Origin: Bradyrhizobium sp. 186
GTDB taxonomy: Bacteria > Pseudomonadota > Alphaproteobacteria > Rhizobiales > Xanthobacteraceae
Assembly: GCF_023101685.1 (NCBI RefSeq)
Contig: NZ_CP082165.1
Span: forward strand, 62,001-126,000
Reading direction: 5' to 3'
DNA: 64,000 bases
Made by a program: the position numbers and the translations under genes. This document shows positions 35,825 through 45,019 of this stretch, one piece after another. Positions within the stretch are counted from its first letter, which is position 1; every line of letters starts with the position of its first letter. Under the pieces are notes generated by a model that was not told the DNA's origin, searched no databases, and worked only from the letters and a program-made list of their open reading frames with translations.

Positions 35825-36426
35825 GCCTCACCACGACCGCTGTCCGGATCAAGGTGACCCTCAAGGACGTGAAACCGGCGGTGATGCGGTGCCTCGTCGT
35901 ACCCATCACCCTGCGTCTTGATCGGCTGCATCTGACGCTTCAGGCGGCCTTTGGCTGGACGGATAGCCACCTCTTCGAGTTCCTCGCTGGCGAAGGGTGG
36001 CATTGGGGCATTCCTGATCCCGATAACGATTTTGGCCACCAGCCCATCGATGCCCGCAAGGCGCGCCTCTCCGATATCGTTCACGAGACCGGCGCCAAGA
36101 CGATCCATTATCTCTATGACTTCGGCGACAGCTGGGATCACGTGATCAAGCTCGAAAAATGGTTCGACAACACGCCAACGGACGGTCTTCCGCTTTTGCT
36201 CGATGCCGCCGGCCGCTGCCCGCCAGAGGATGTTGGAGGTGCGCCCGGGTATGCCGACTACCTCGATGCCATCGGCGACCCTACCCATCCAGAACATGAA
36301 AATATGTGCCTCTGGGGTCCGCAGCGGTTCGATCCCAACGTCGTCGATCGAGCTGCGCTCGAGGTCGCCGTCAACGCATTGTCGGAAACATGGAAGCCGC
36401 GCCGGCGCACCACGCGCTCAAAATAG
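35821..36426 (+). CDS. pRiA4b ORF-3-like protein, IS66 passenger
   Basis: 201 residues with the PF07929 pattern IKVTLKDVKPAVMRCLVVPI, LHLTLQAAFGWTDSHLFEF and YLYDFGDSWDHVIKLEKWFD then CPPEDVGGAPGYADYL. This family often follows tnpC in IS66 elements. ATGA overlap with tnpC. Role in transposition unknown. Confidence 0.92.
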   Translation: MSLTTTAVRIKVTLKDVKPAVMRCLVVPITLRLDRLHLTLQAAFGWTDSHLFEFLAGEGWHWGIPDPDNDFGHQPIDARKARLSDIVHETGAKTIHYLYDFGDSWDHVIKLEKWFDNTPTDGLPLLLDAAGRCPPEDVGGAPGYADYLDAIGDPTHPEHENMCLWGPQRFDPNVVDRAALEVAVNALSETWKPRRRTTRSK

Positions 36427-36487
36427 ACGTCAAGCGCCAATCAAAAGGGCCGCAGAGCTACGCTTACAGTTGAGCGCTCATCACCGG

Positions 36488-38016
36488 CTTTCAATTACCC
36501 ACAATTTCTGCACCGACTATGGCCCCCAGCGCGATGTCGGTCAGGCGCGATAGCCCGCGCCACATGACCGTGTTGCCGGGCGGAGGATCGTGGGCGCGGG
36601 CGAGATAGCCGCCGAGCCTGGCGATCTTGGCCAGGTAATGTGAGAGGGTTTTCCGTCGAGCTTGCGGTTTGTCATTCACGAGTCGATCGAGCAGGGCGAT
36701 TTCAGTTGCGGTCAACGCAAGAGTCGGTAGCGCCCCTGGAGCTGCGCGATTGAGCATCGTCATCCAGAAGACCCGCCAACTGAGGATGCAAAAGACAGAG
36801 ATCAGGTTGGTCAGACGCTGGGCGGTCCGGAGCTTCGATTCCTCAGCTTTGCAGCCCGATTTGAGGATCTTGTGTAAGACTTCGATTTTCCATCTTAAGG
36901 CATACCATTCGAGTTTCTCGATTGCGTCGGCGCGTGAGCCCACAGGCAGATCTGTAATCAGCTTCCACTCGATCTTCTTTCTGTTCTTCGGCGTTACGCG
37001 CTCTTCGGCATGGATCACCGTCAAGATCAGCGCAGGATAGCGCTTCTGCTTCCCAATTGGCGGCAGGACGCGAATCTTGCGATATCTGATCTCAAGGACG
37101 GCTTCATCGGGATCGCCGTTGTTGTTTCTGACGTCGATGCGATGCAGTCCTTTGACGGCGACCTCGTCCATTTCGTCGGCGATCGTGTGATCCCCATCCC
37201 CAGCCAAGCGATTAACGCAAGTCCTGATCACGAAATGCGTTCCAGCTTCGCGAGCCGCGCAGAACAGCTCATAGATGTCGCTCTCGCGATCACCGATATG
37301 GATGCATCGTCCCGGATCGCGCAGCAGCTCTGTGGATTGCCGGACATTATCCAGCCATCGGACGCTCTCCTTCTTCTCGATGGGAACGCGCGTCGGGTTG
37401 ATCTTCTTTTTAAGCGCGGCAGTCCCCTTGAATTTCTTTCGGGTCCAGAATTTGACGGCCGTCAGTCCAAGCGGCAGCCCCTCGGTCGTTACCGCCAGGC
37501 TCGAGTGCATCAGGATGCCGCAAACCGTGTGCGATCTCAGGCGGCCGGCCTTGTCCCGGCCGCTGTTTATGCTCTTGGTGATCCCGATCGCGTCTGAGTC
37601 CTCCCTTCGATAGCTGAACTCGGTTGTATCATGGAGCACCAGAACAGCACCGCCTGTGGCAATCGTGCGCTCACGCGTCGATTGAAAGTGGCCTGCCAGA
37701 ATGTCCGCCTCACTGACCCGGTCGTTGGAGAAAAAACGATAGGCAGCCTTTGTGTTGGCCCAATCCTGGCAAACCAGCGGAATGCTTTCTCCCATGGCGC
37801 TCCCGATCTGCGCCACCAGTTTGCGGAGCCGCTTGTTCAGGCGCTCGTCGGCAAGGCTGCAGCCCGCGAGCTCACGATCAAACCATGCGCCTGCTTCTCC
37901 GTCCATTGGCACCGCCCCCGCGAATCGGTGCCAGACAAGGAATCACGGTCGATTCCTGCGATGCAACAGTTTATGCGCTCCCTCAGCCCACTCGGCTAAA
38001 TGTGGGTAATTGAAAG
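36488..38016 (-). mobile_element. IS4-family insertion sequence with 9-bp target duplication
   Basis: A 1529-bp unit bounded by perfect 16-bp terminal repeats CTTTCAATTACCCACA (36488-36503, reverse at 38001-38016). The target duplication CATCACCGG is exact (36479-36487 and 38017-38025), so the insertion is young and unrearranged. Confidence 0.97.
36491..37912 (-). CDS. IS4-family transposase (Tn5/IS50-like subgroup)
   Basis: 473 residues. N-terminal DNA-binding domain (WFDRELAGCSLADERLNKRL, DWANTKAAYRFFSNDRVSEA), then catalytic Asp in VLVLHDTTEFSY, Asp in CIHIGDRESDIYELF and the IS4 signature Y-x2-R-x3-E-x6-K in WYALRWKIEVLHKILKSGC. The stop codon lies inside the left terminal repeat. Looks fully functional. 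Confidence 0.96.
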   Translation of the reverse strand: MPMDGEAGAWFDRELAGCSLADERLNKRLRKLVAQIGSAMGESIPLVCQDWANTKAAYRFFSNDRVSEADILAGHFQSTRERTIATGGAVLVLHDTTEFSYRREDSDAIGITKSINSGRDKAGRLRSHTVCGILMHSSLAVTTEGLPLGLTAVKFWTRKKFKGTAALKKKINPTRVPIEKKESVRWLDNVRQSTELLRDPGRCIHIGDRESDIYELFCAAREAGTHFVIRTCVNRLAGDGDHTIADEMDEVAVKGLHRIDVRNNNGDPDEAVLEIRYRKIRVLPPIGKQKRYPALILTVIHAEERVTPKNRKKIEWKLITDLPVGSRADAIEKLEWYALRWKIEVLHKILKSGCKAEESKLRTAQRLTNLISVFCILSWRVFWMTMLNRAAPGALPTLALTATEIALLDRLVNDKPQARRKTLSHYLAKIARLGGYLARAHDPPPGNTVMWRGLSRLTDIALGAIVGAEIVGN

Positions 38017-38355
38017 CATCACCGGATGCTTACCCGGATTGCGAGCTCATCAGCTCATGAGGGCCTCCCGGCCGTGCCGGCCGGGCACATTCAGTCCGAT
38101 ACACGTCGAAGATTTCCGATATGCGTGAGGCCGCGGTGCCGCGGTATGCCGACGATGTTGAGCCGGCTCAGTGCGCGCTCATCCTCGCAGACCAAGCGGG
38201 GGCGCGACTTCGCTGCGACTGGCGCGGCCGATTTTGACGATGGGGTGACGCTATGGCCTCGATTGGGCTTTGGCTGCCTCGGGTGCACTCGGACAGCTGC
38301 TTCGCCAACTAATAGGAGCAGCAAACAACAGCTATTGACGTCTCCCGCCGACGGC

Positions 38356-41178
38356 CTATGCGGAAGCCCGATTGACCGACCCGTGTACCCGCTTCAAACG
38401 GTGACGCGGCGAGAAAGCTCGGGCGAGACTCTCGAAATCCTCCGACGGCATGGGGCGCCCGAACAAATAGCCCTGGTAGTTGAGCTGTCCATGTCGCGCC
38501 AGGAACGCATATTGCTCTTCCGTTTCGACGCCTTCGGCGATGACTGAAAGGCCAAGGCTCTTGCTAAGCGCTATGATCATCTGGGCTATCGCGGCGTCAT
38601 TAGAGTCGACCAGAACGTCCTTGATGAAGCTGCGATCGATCTTGAGCTGGTCAAGCGGCAAACGCTTCAGATATGAAAGCGCTGAATAGCCGGTTCCGAA
38701 ATCATCGAGGCTGAAACCGACGCCAATTGCTTTCAATTTGCCCATCTTGGCGATCACATCGTCGACGTTGCTGACTAATGTGCTTTCAGTGAGTTCGATT
38801 TTGAGGCGATGGGGATTGGCGCCGGTTTGCTCAACGATCGCGCAGACCTCTTCGACAAAATTCTTCTGACGCATCTGCAGGGCGCTGACATTGATCGCGA
38901 TGGTCAGGCGTTCGGTCGCTGGATCGGCCGACCAGCGAGCCAGCTGACGGCACGCAGTTTTCAACATCAAGGCGCCGAGCGGAAGGATGAGACCGGTGCT
39001 CTCTGCCACCGGGATGAATTCGCTAGGAGAAATCATGCCTTTATGCGCATGCGGCCAGCGCGCCAGCGCTTCTGCCCCCAGCAGCTTTCCTTCGTGATCT
39101 ACCTGCGGCTGGTAATGCAGTAAAAGCCGTTCGTTCTTAAGGTCTTCTCGTAGATCGGTCTCGAGGGCAGCGCGGGCTGTAATCATGGCTTGCATGGCCG
39201 GGTCAAAGAACCGGAGGCCATTTCGGCCCGCGGTTTTCGCATCGTACATTGCCAGATCGGCTCTCTTGAGCAACTCGTCAACATTGCAGTCATCAGTCGA
39301 AAACAAGGTCACGCCAACGCTGGGCGTACAGGGGTATTCATACGTATCGAGTTGAAAGGCATCGGTGAAGGCTGCGAGAATCTTTTCGCCTATCGCTTCG
39401 GCCTTCAAGGCTGCGACCTTTGCTTTCTGTGTACCCAGATTGGCGAGAAGAACGACAAATTCATCGCCGCCAAAGCGGGCAACTGTGTCATCCGCCCTCA
39501 CACAATGGGAGATGCGCTGAGCCGCACATTTCAGCAGCATATCGCCCATGTGGTGACCCAGCGAGTCGTTCAGTGTCTTGAAATTGTCGAGATCAATGAA
39601 GAGCAGGGCGCCGTAGGAGTTGCTACGGATCTTGGCATTGAGGGCCTGGCGCACGCGGTCGATCAGCAGGACGCGGTTCGGCAGGCCTGTTAGCTGGTCA
39701 AAAAAAGCGAGTTCTTGGATCTTTTCCTCAGCGTGCTTCAGTTTAGAAATATCATAATACGAACCGATGTAGTTGGTAACCTCGCCCGTCTCGTTTTTCA
39801 CAGCGGATATGGTCAGCCAGCGCGCGCAGTTTTCTCCGCTCTTGGTTCTGAGACTCATATCACCTTGCCAGCCGCTAGTCGCTTGAACGGAATCCCACAT
39901 ACTGCGGTAGAATTCGGCATCACGCCGATGGGACCGGAACAGTCTCGCGGTTTGTCCCACCAATTCTTCGATCGTATAGCCGGTCAAGTCCACAAAGGCG
40001 CGGTTGGCACTCAGGATTACGCCTTTGGTATCGGTGACGATCATGCCTTCCTGAGCATTGAAGGCAGCCGCGGCTATGCGCAATTCAGAATTTGACTTGT
40101 CCAGAGCCTCGCTCTGCCGCTGCAGGTCGGCCTCAATGGCTTCGCGACGCCTGATCTCTTGCGAGAGAGCGAGATTATTTTCGGCCAGCTCCGCTCGGTG
40201 TCGATTGGACTCGACGAACTTGATTTGTAGCCTCGCCGCATTTTGACGCATTCGCTCGAAGCCGATGGCCAGCATAAATAGTACGATAGCGAAGAGGCCA
40301 AGATAAAAAACGGAGACGGGTGAAAGCGTATGGCCGTATAGTTCATCCTCGCTGGCCAGCCGTAGGACGGAAAGTCGAGTGCCGGCAACTGGCGAGCGAA
40401 GTGCGAGATATCCTTTCAGTTCAGAAGCGTTGAGATTTGACAGAGGTTGTATGCGGCCAGACGGAAGCTTGGCCAGCGAGGGGCCTTGGGTGACAACGGC
40501 CGAGTGCTCTCGCTCGATCGGGAGCAGCACCTCCCCATCGTCTCCCAGGAGGAATTCGCGCGGCTGTCCGAGGTCGTTGGTAGCTACCAGTGAGGAAAGT
40601 AGATTGAGGCTGCTTACGGTCTCGACCTTTCCCCTTATCTTGCCCTTTTGGAGTACCGGTGCGCTGGCCACAATCAGGCGGCGCTTGTCATCGATCTGAA
40701 TCGTGGGTTCGGTCAGCTTGTCAAGCGCCGGAGAAGATGGCGTCGCGCTAGACGAGCCGACATCAACCTGCGCGACGCCATTGCGATCGAAGAAACCCAA
40801 TCGCAAATAGGTGGCTTGGCCCTGATATTTCTCCTGGTCCAGGGTCGCCTGAAAGCGGCGCTCGATTGCGGCCAAATTGGCGAAGAGGCCATATTTGACG
40901 GACATTCCGAGATCGAGATTGCTGAAATAATTAGATATGTCCTCGCTGGCGGCGAGCCGCGCGGCGGCTTGGCGGCGTTCAGTCAAAAAATCGTTGATCT
41001 CGGTGGCGCGCGCTTCACCGATCGACACCAGACGCGCATCCGCGTTTTGCCGCAATTCCACTTGCGACGTATAGAGATTGCCAATCAGAAAAAACATCGA
41101 CAGCAGAAACGCCGCTGCTGCGATCAAGAGCCAGCGCGGAGCCAACGATCGCCTGAATCTGATCAGCGAAGCTACCAT
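38356..41178 (-). CDS. Membrane PAS-GGDEF-EAL protein (c-di-GMP turnover)
   Basis: 940 residues from ATG 41178, which overlaps the stop of the upstream binding-protein gene (TGATG). A first membrane segment (WLLIAAAAFLLSMFFLIGNL) and a second near 288-307 (YLGLFAIVLFMLAIGFE) enclose a Cache/CHASE-like periplasmic domain. Then a coiled coil, a PAS domain (FNAQEGMIVTDTKGVILSAN), GGDEF with intact signature (ARFGGDEFVVLL, near 570) and EAL with GAEALARW, LDDFGTGYSAL and LKIDRSFI. Both active sites look complete, so it may make and degrade c-di-GMP. It closes a four-gene leftward operon or operon pair, which suggests that periplasmic ligand binding feeds into it. Confidence 0.95.
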   Translation of the reverse strand: MVASLIRFRRSLAPRWLLIAAAAFLLSMFFLIGNLYTSQVELRQNADARLVSIGEARATEINDFLTERRQAAARLAASEDISNYFSNLDLGMSVKYGLFANLAAIERRFQATLDQEKYQGQATYLRLGFFDRNGVAQVDVGSSSATPSSPALDKLTEPTIQIDDKRRLIVASAPVLQKGKIRGKVETVSSLNLLSSLVATNDLGQPREFLLGDDGEVLLPIEREHSAVVTQGPSLAKLPSGRIQPLSNLNASELKGYLALRSPVAGTRLSVLRLASEDELYGHTLSPVSVFYLGLFAIVLFMLAIGFERMRQNAARLQIKFVESNRHRAELAENNLALSQEIRRREAIEADLQRQSEALDKSNSELRIAAAAFNAQEGMIVTDTKGVILSANRAFVDLTGYTIEELVGQTARLFRSHRRDAEFYRSMWDSVQATSGWQGDMSLRTKSGENCARWLTISAVKNETGEVTNYIGSYYDISKLKHAEEKIQELAFFDQLTGLPNRVLLIDRVRQALNAKIRSNSYGALLFIDLDNFKTLNDSLGHHMGDMLLKCAAQRISHCVRADDTVARFGGDEFVVLLANLGTQKAKVAALKAEAIGEKILAAFTDAFQLDTYEYPCTPSVGVTLFSTDDCNVDELLKRADLAMYDAKTAGRNGLRFFDPAMQAMITARAALETDLREDLKNERLLLHYQPQVDHEGKLLGAEALARWPHAHKGMISPSEFIPVAESTGLILPLGALMLKTACRQLARWSADPATERLTIAINVSALQMRQKNFVEEVCAIVEQTGANPHRLKIELTESTLVSNVDDVIAKMGKLKAIGVGFSLDDFGTGYSALSYLKRLPLDQLKIDRSFIKDVLVDSNDAAIAQMIIALSKSLGLSVIAEGVETEEQYAFLARHGQLNYQGYLFGRPMPSEDFESLARAFSPRHRLKRVHGSVNRASA

Positions 41179-42071
41179 CAATGCGTTTTCGCGAAATATT
41201 CCGGGAAGAATCGACGGATGCCGGGATAATATTTGTCCACCAGCCTGTCATAGACGCCGGAGGCCTTGATCTCGCTCAAATATGCGTTGAATTCATTGCG
41301 CAAAGCTGGCGCGTCCTTCGGAAAGGCGGTTGCCAACGTTTGCTGGTCGGAGATCGGTCCCAGAATCTTGATCTTGCCCGCCCATTTGCGCAAATCCAGG
41401 ATGGCATCCGGTACGTCGAGCAGTGTCAGTTCGGCTTCGTTGTTGAGCATGGCCGGGACCATCTCGTTCAGGTTGGCGCTTTTGTTGTAAGCCTTCAAAT
41501 CAATACCGACGTTGACCAAGCCGTAATTGGATGGATCTAGGCAGGTGCGCTCCATCACGAGTACGCTCTTGGATCCGATGGCCTTCCGGGTATTGACGAT
41601 GTCGGCTGCGAGATCGGCGCCGTCCTCGATCGGCTGAAGATCAGACTCGGCTGGTGCCACCAGCAGAACCTGCGAAGGAAGGGTCGGCTCGGAATATAGA
41701 AGGATTGCCTCACGCCACGGCAGCACGGTGAAGCCGCTCGATATCACGTCGCCTTTAATTGGATAGTCACCTGCCAGCGTGACTTCGCCATTTTTGCGCA
41801 CCACATCCTTGCCGAGCAGGTCGCGGATGACCGAATAAAAATCCGAGTAGACAAGCTTGTAGGAGACGCCAATTCTTTTGGCGAAACCCTGCATCAGCTC
41901 GACGTCTAAACCATCGCCCGCGCCGGTCACAAAGTTGGCGTAGCGGATGCCAATATGGCGGATTTCGCCTCGCTGCTTGATCTCTGCAAGATCGGCTGCC
42001 CAGCTTGAGGTCACGAAAAGGAAGGCCATGGCGCCGCTCAGCGACCCAAGGAGGAAGCGTTTCAGGGACAT
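41178..42071 (-). CDS. Periplasmic solute-binding protein, SBP_bac_3 type
   Basis: 297 residues with a signal peptide (LKRFLLGSLSGAMAFLFVTS then SWAADL). The mature start AEIKQRGEIRHIGIRYANFV and GLDVELMQGFAKRIGVSYKL fit amino-acid-type family-3 binding proteins. The end, FNAYLSEIKASGVYDRLVDK then YYPGIRRFFPEYF, is also typical. No ABC permease or ATPase is near, and the downstream overlapping gene is a membrane GGDEF-EAL protein, so it more likely serves as a sensor subunit. A 130-base gap separates it from the upstream VTT gene. Confidence 0.9.
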   Translation of the reverse strand: MSLKRFLLGSLSGAMAFLFVTSSWAADLAEIKQRGEIRHIGIRYANFVTGAGDGLDVELMQGFAKRIGVSYKLVYSDFYSVIRDLLGKDVVRKNGEVTLAGDYPIKGDVISSGFTVLPWREAILLYSEPTLPSQVLLVAPAESDLQPIEDGADLAADIVNTRKAIGSKSVLVMERTCLDPSNYGLVNVGIDLKAYNKSANLNEMVPAMLNNEAELTLLDVPDAILDLRKWAGKIKILGPISDQQTLATAFPKDAPALRNEFNAYLSEIKASGVYDRLVDKYYPGIRRFFPEYFAKTH

Positions 42072-42201
42072 GGAGGCGCTCTTTATCTCTGTGCCAGTAG
42101 AAGCGCCTGCAATCTATAGCTGTGAGTTTAAGAAAGGATGGCGGAATACAACAAAGTAGATTTCAGTTTTCGGAAAAACCAGTTTGTCGGTAAAGGATTG
42201 A

Positions 42202-42912
42202 TTACAGACTAGGTGCTGAGTGCAGGGGAAGATTATTTGATCCGGGCGAGCCTTTCAATTTCTTGAGATCGTTCAGCACCGACCGCCACGGACCCATCGC
42301 GCTCAAGAGCGTGCTTAAGCATAATATGGTCAAGTATCCGGAAAACTGCTGCCAATGCGGAGTTTTGCCGGACAATAAGTGATGCCCTTGCTGCCCTATT
42401 TGCGCATAAAACAGGACCAGCGGCGCACCACCCAACATACTGGTCGTCAGGTACTGAAGAGGGGTGACGTCAAACATCGCTGCAATGAAATTCACCAGTG
42501 GCGCGGGCACGAGCGGCGAGAGGCGCAGTCCGAGCAAGGTCAACCAAAGCCTCACAGCCGATTGCTGATTTAACGGAGCGCTGGGACGTTGAATCTGCTT
42601 CCGATAGAAGAGAAACGCGCTCAAACCACCAAAGGCGCTGCCGAGCAGCACGGTGGCGCCTCCGTCCAACCCATCCATGTAAAAACCGGCCGCTAGGCAA
42701 ATCATTGGCATGGAAGGAAAGGCCAGAAATGCAAGGACGGTGGATGTGACCAAAAACACCACAGCGGTGCCGAGTGGATGCGCTTGGGTCATTGTTTCAA
42801 GCCCCGGAAACACCTGCCAAACGGCCTCTCTCGATATAGGCGATGCAAAAAATCCCAGCGTCAGAAACATGACGACTGCCATATAGACGATCAATGGCTG
42901 GTGACCACGCAT
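42202..42912 (-). CDS. TVP38/TMEM64-family (VTT domain) membrane protein
   Basis: 236 residues with five or six hydrophobic segments. VTT/DedA-like blocks: AFLAFPSMPMICLAAGFYMD, LLGSAFGGLSAFLFYRKQIQ and LRLSPLVPAPLVNFIAAMFD then VTPLQYLTTSMLGGAPLVLF. The family includes lipid scramblase-like and uncharacterised transport proteins. Begins three bases after the stop of the exported PLP-enzyme gene, so the two are co-transcribed. Confidence 0.85.
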   Translation of the reverse strand: MRGHQPLIVYMAVVMFLTLGFFASPISREAVWQVFPGLETMTQAHPLGTAVVFLVTSTVLAFLAFPSMPMICLAAGFYMDGLDGGATVLLGSAFGGLSAFLFYRKQIQRPSAPLNQQSAVRLWLTLLGLRLSPLVPAPLVNFIAAMFDVTPLQYLTTSMLGGAPLVLFYAQIGQQGHHLLSGKTPHWQQFSGYLTILCLSTLLSAMGPWRSVLNDLKKLKGSPGSNNLPLHSAPSL

Positions 42913-42915
42913 CCG

Positions 42916-44334
42916 CTATCCCAAACTGGATAGAAGAGGCGGCATGTAATCAAAGCTGTTGTAGGTATTCCAGAAAAGAACCTTCTTATTCTTCAGCACC
43001 CCCGCTTGAGACATGGTGAGCAACGAGCGCCATGCTTTCAAAGTAAAAACCGGATCAAGGCTGAGCCCCGCCTCCTTCAACTCGTTCGCCCACGCAACGT
43101 CGGTGGCTTCGACCAAGCCGTAGCCGGGCTCCCAGCTGGTGGAATCCGGCACGAAGATCTCGTCTTGCATCACGCGAAGCACATCGGGAGAGATGCCTGG
43201 AAACCGGATTTTTTGCAGCCACTCAACCGTGCTGCGAGCGAGTTTGGCAACATTCCCCTCCACAAACGGCAGGGAGGGTTGCCGGTTGACAAGCCATCGC
43301 GTCAGATATGATTTGTCCTGATCGGCCACTCCCACGACCTTGGTCTTCCATCCCATTAAATGGACGCCCAGAAGGAGGCCCAAAACCGTCGAGCCGCTGC
43401 CCATGGCGACAAAAATCACATCAGGCGGTGCACTCCAAGCCTGAGCGGCGCCAAGGAACTGCGCCAACTCGGCAATCGCATTCATATGTCCCAACACGCT
43501 CACTTCGTTCGAGCCACCTGGCGGAACGAGCGAATCCGTATCCGGATGCAACCAGTTTCTCGCATATTCCTGGGAAGCCTCGCCCATCAGTTCGACGTCG
43601 TTTTTGGCTATGGCAACGTGTTCAACGAGCGCTCGCAAAATCGCCAGTCGCGCCACGTTCGGGGCAGCTCCCCGGACCTCGAAAAGCACCAAATCCAGGG
43701 CACAATTCAGTGGCTGTCCGTCACCCGTCAAATCGGCCACACGATTGGCGAGGGCAAACTGCAGGGCATGATTGCTGGAGATCGCGCCAATGGTCCCTAA
43801 ACGTTTGGCGCCGGACCACTTCAGATTCGGAAGCAGGAACTCGTATTTGCGCGCCTTGTTGCCAAAGACGGGATAACGCGCGCTGCTCTCATTCACCACC
43901 AGAAGATCAGAGCAGTCTATTTGTCGCGTCACAGACGATGGCAACTGCACAAGGTGGCTATTTTCCCGCACAAATATGGGTGCCCAAGGAATGATGGCGC
44001 GCGCGTCAGCCGGCCTCAGGAAAACTGAATTACCGGGTTCGCCCTGGCGAATGTAGTCGGAAAAAGAATTATTGCTTGAAAGCGTGTGGGCGATGAAAGG
44101 GCCCCCTGTGGCATCGGGATCCAGCAGGGAAGGAAAGAGTCTACCAAGCGCCAAGGATTGCGATTTCAAGGCAGCGGAGGAGGGAGCCAACCCCGCAAGA
44201 TCGGCCGCCTGTGGAAGCGCGGACATGGGGGAGCGGCGTTGATGCGTGCCAACCGCGCTCAACGCGGCACCTCCGCTCAACGCGGCACCTCCTAGGAGGG
44301 CCGCTTGCATAAAGTTCCGGCGAGAGAGGTTCAT
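42916..44334 (-). CDS. Tat-exported PLP-dependent enzyme, ACC deaminase / D-cysteine desulfhydrase-like
   Basis: 472 residues. The N-terminus MNLSRRNFMQAALLGGAALS carries a twin-arginine signal (SRRNFMQ plus a hydrophobic Ala/Leu/Gly stretch). The catalytic fold is tryptophan-synthase-beta-like: the PLP-lysine block VFGNKARKYEFLLPNLKWSG matches the GNKxRKLE pattern, then TIGAISSNHALQFALANRVA and a phosphate-binding VAMGSGSTVLGLLLG. Length is about 100 residues over the usual family size because of the signal region and an N-terminal insert. A periplasmic member of this fold is unusual, since PLP enzymes are mostly cytoplasmic. An 18-bp tandem duplication lies inside the signal peptide. Confidence 0.85.
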   Translation of the reverse strand: MNLSRRNFMQAALLGGAALSGGAALSAVGTHQRRSPMSALPQAADLAGLAPSSAALKSQSLALGRLFPSLLDPDATGGPFIAHTLSSNNSFSDYIRQGEPGNSVFLRPADARAIIPWAPIFVRENSHLVQLPSSVTRQIDCSDLLVVNESSARYPVFGNKARKYEFLLPNLKWSGAKRLGTIGAISSNHALQFALANRVADLTGDGQPLNCALDLVLFEVRGAAPNVARLAILRALVEHVAIAKNDVELMGEASQEYARNWLHPDTDSLVPPGGSNEVSVLGHMNAIAELAQFLGAAQAWSAPPDVIFVAMGSGSTVLGLLLGVHLMGWKTKVVGVADQDKSYLTRWLVNRQPSLPFVEGNVAKLARSTVEWLQKIRFPGISPDVLRVMQDEIFVPDSTSWEPGYGLVEATDVAWANELKEAGLSLDPVFTLKAWRSLLTMSQAGVLKNKKVLFWNTYNSFDYMPPLLSSLG

Positions 44335-44844
44335 TGCCTGAATGCTACCCGGCGTAGCGGCAGGTTAATCCTTTTTTAACCGTATTCCAATCCGCATGGG
44401 CGCTCAGGGAAGAAATACTCATAGGTTTGCTTAACGGAGACGCATTGAATGCGTGCTCAGGATCAGATCTGGCTCAACCCAGCTTGGCGGTACGGCGCTT
44501 AAGGTCGCGGTATTGTTGTTTTGGCGCAACGACTTCGCGCGGCCGCTCGATGAACGATCTATGCGACCGCTTGCTGGGCCTCCTACGCTTGGCAGCAAAG
44601 GCGGCACTCCACCTGGAAGTCGGCCGTCCAGACTGTCCGGTCACCGCTCTGAGGCAATTTTGGAGTGGGGTGAGGCTCGCTCGCCGAAAAAACTGGCTGC
44701 GGCGCCAGAAGAGGTTTTTCGAGCGACGAGGAAGCCTCGACCAACGTGCAGTCGCTCCGCCACCGAACAAACGGTCGTCGTCGGTCAACGAGATCAGCCA
44801 GGTGCAAGAAATCAGCGCGAATGGCGGGAGAGGGGGGCGATCAC
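44335..44844. other. Intergenic region with unrecognised remnant
   Basis: The first 120 bases probably hold the promoter of the leftward operon. The rest is GC-rich and open in several frames without a convincing protein; it may be the continuation of the ISL3 scrap. Confidence 0.35.
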
Positions 44845-45000
44845 ACTGGATACGCTCGACGGCGGCTAGTAAGGCGGGATCTATGGTGGCGGCGCCGACT
44901 GCCCATCGAACCTGGCGCATGGATTTGCGGATCGCATCGACGAGGGCGTGGCTGGCGTTCTCCATCAAATGCCAACGGCTGGCGACCTGGTAGCCTGCGG
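44845..45000 (-). pseudogene. ISL3-family transposase fragment
   Basis: GYQVASRWHLMENASHALVD then AIRKSMRQVRWAVGAATIDP and ALLAAVERIQCD resemble the DRWHLxxN block and the following region of ISL3 transposases. Neither end continues in frame. Confidence 0.7.
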
Positions 45001-45019
45001 GAGCCCATTGGCCACAGCA

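Larger units (their letters stand above)
33927..38034 (+). mobile_element. Truncated IS66-family element with nested IS4
   Basis: Contains the tnpB 3' part, tnpC and an accessory gene. The left end, tnpA and the tnpB start were lost at the rve IS junction. The right end is split by an IS4 element at 36488-38016; after it, the sequence resumes with ATGCTTAC, whose reverse GTAAGCAT fits IS66 termini, so the end is put near 38034 by inference. Confidence 0.7.

Noticed and set aside
36491..38016. Plus-strand frames across the IS4 element
   Set aside because: The minus-strand transposase has the complete IS4 signature.
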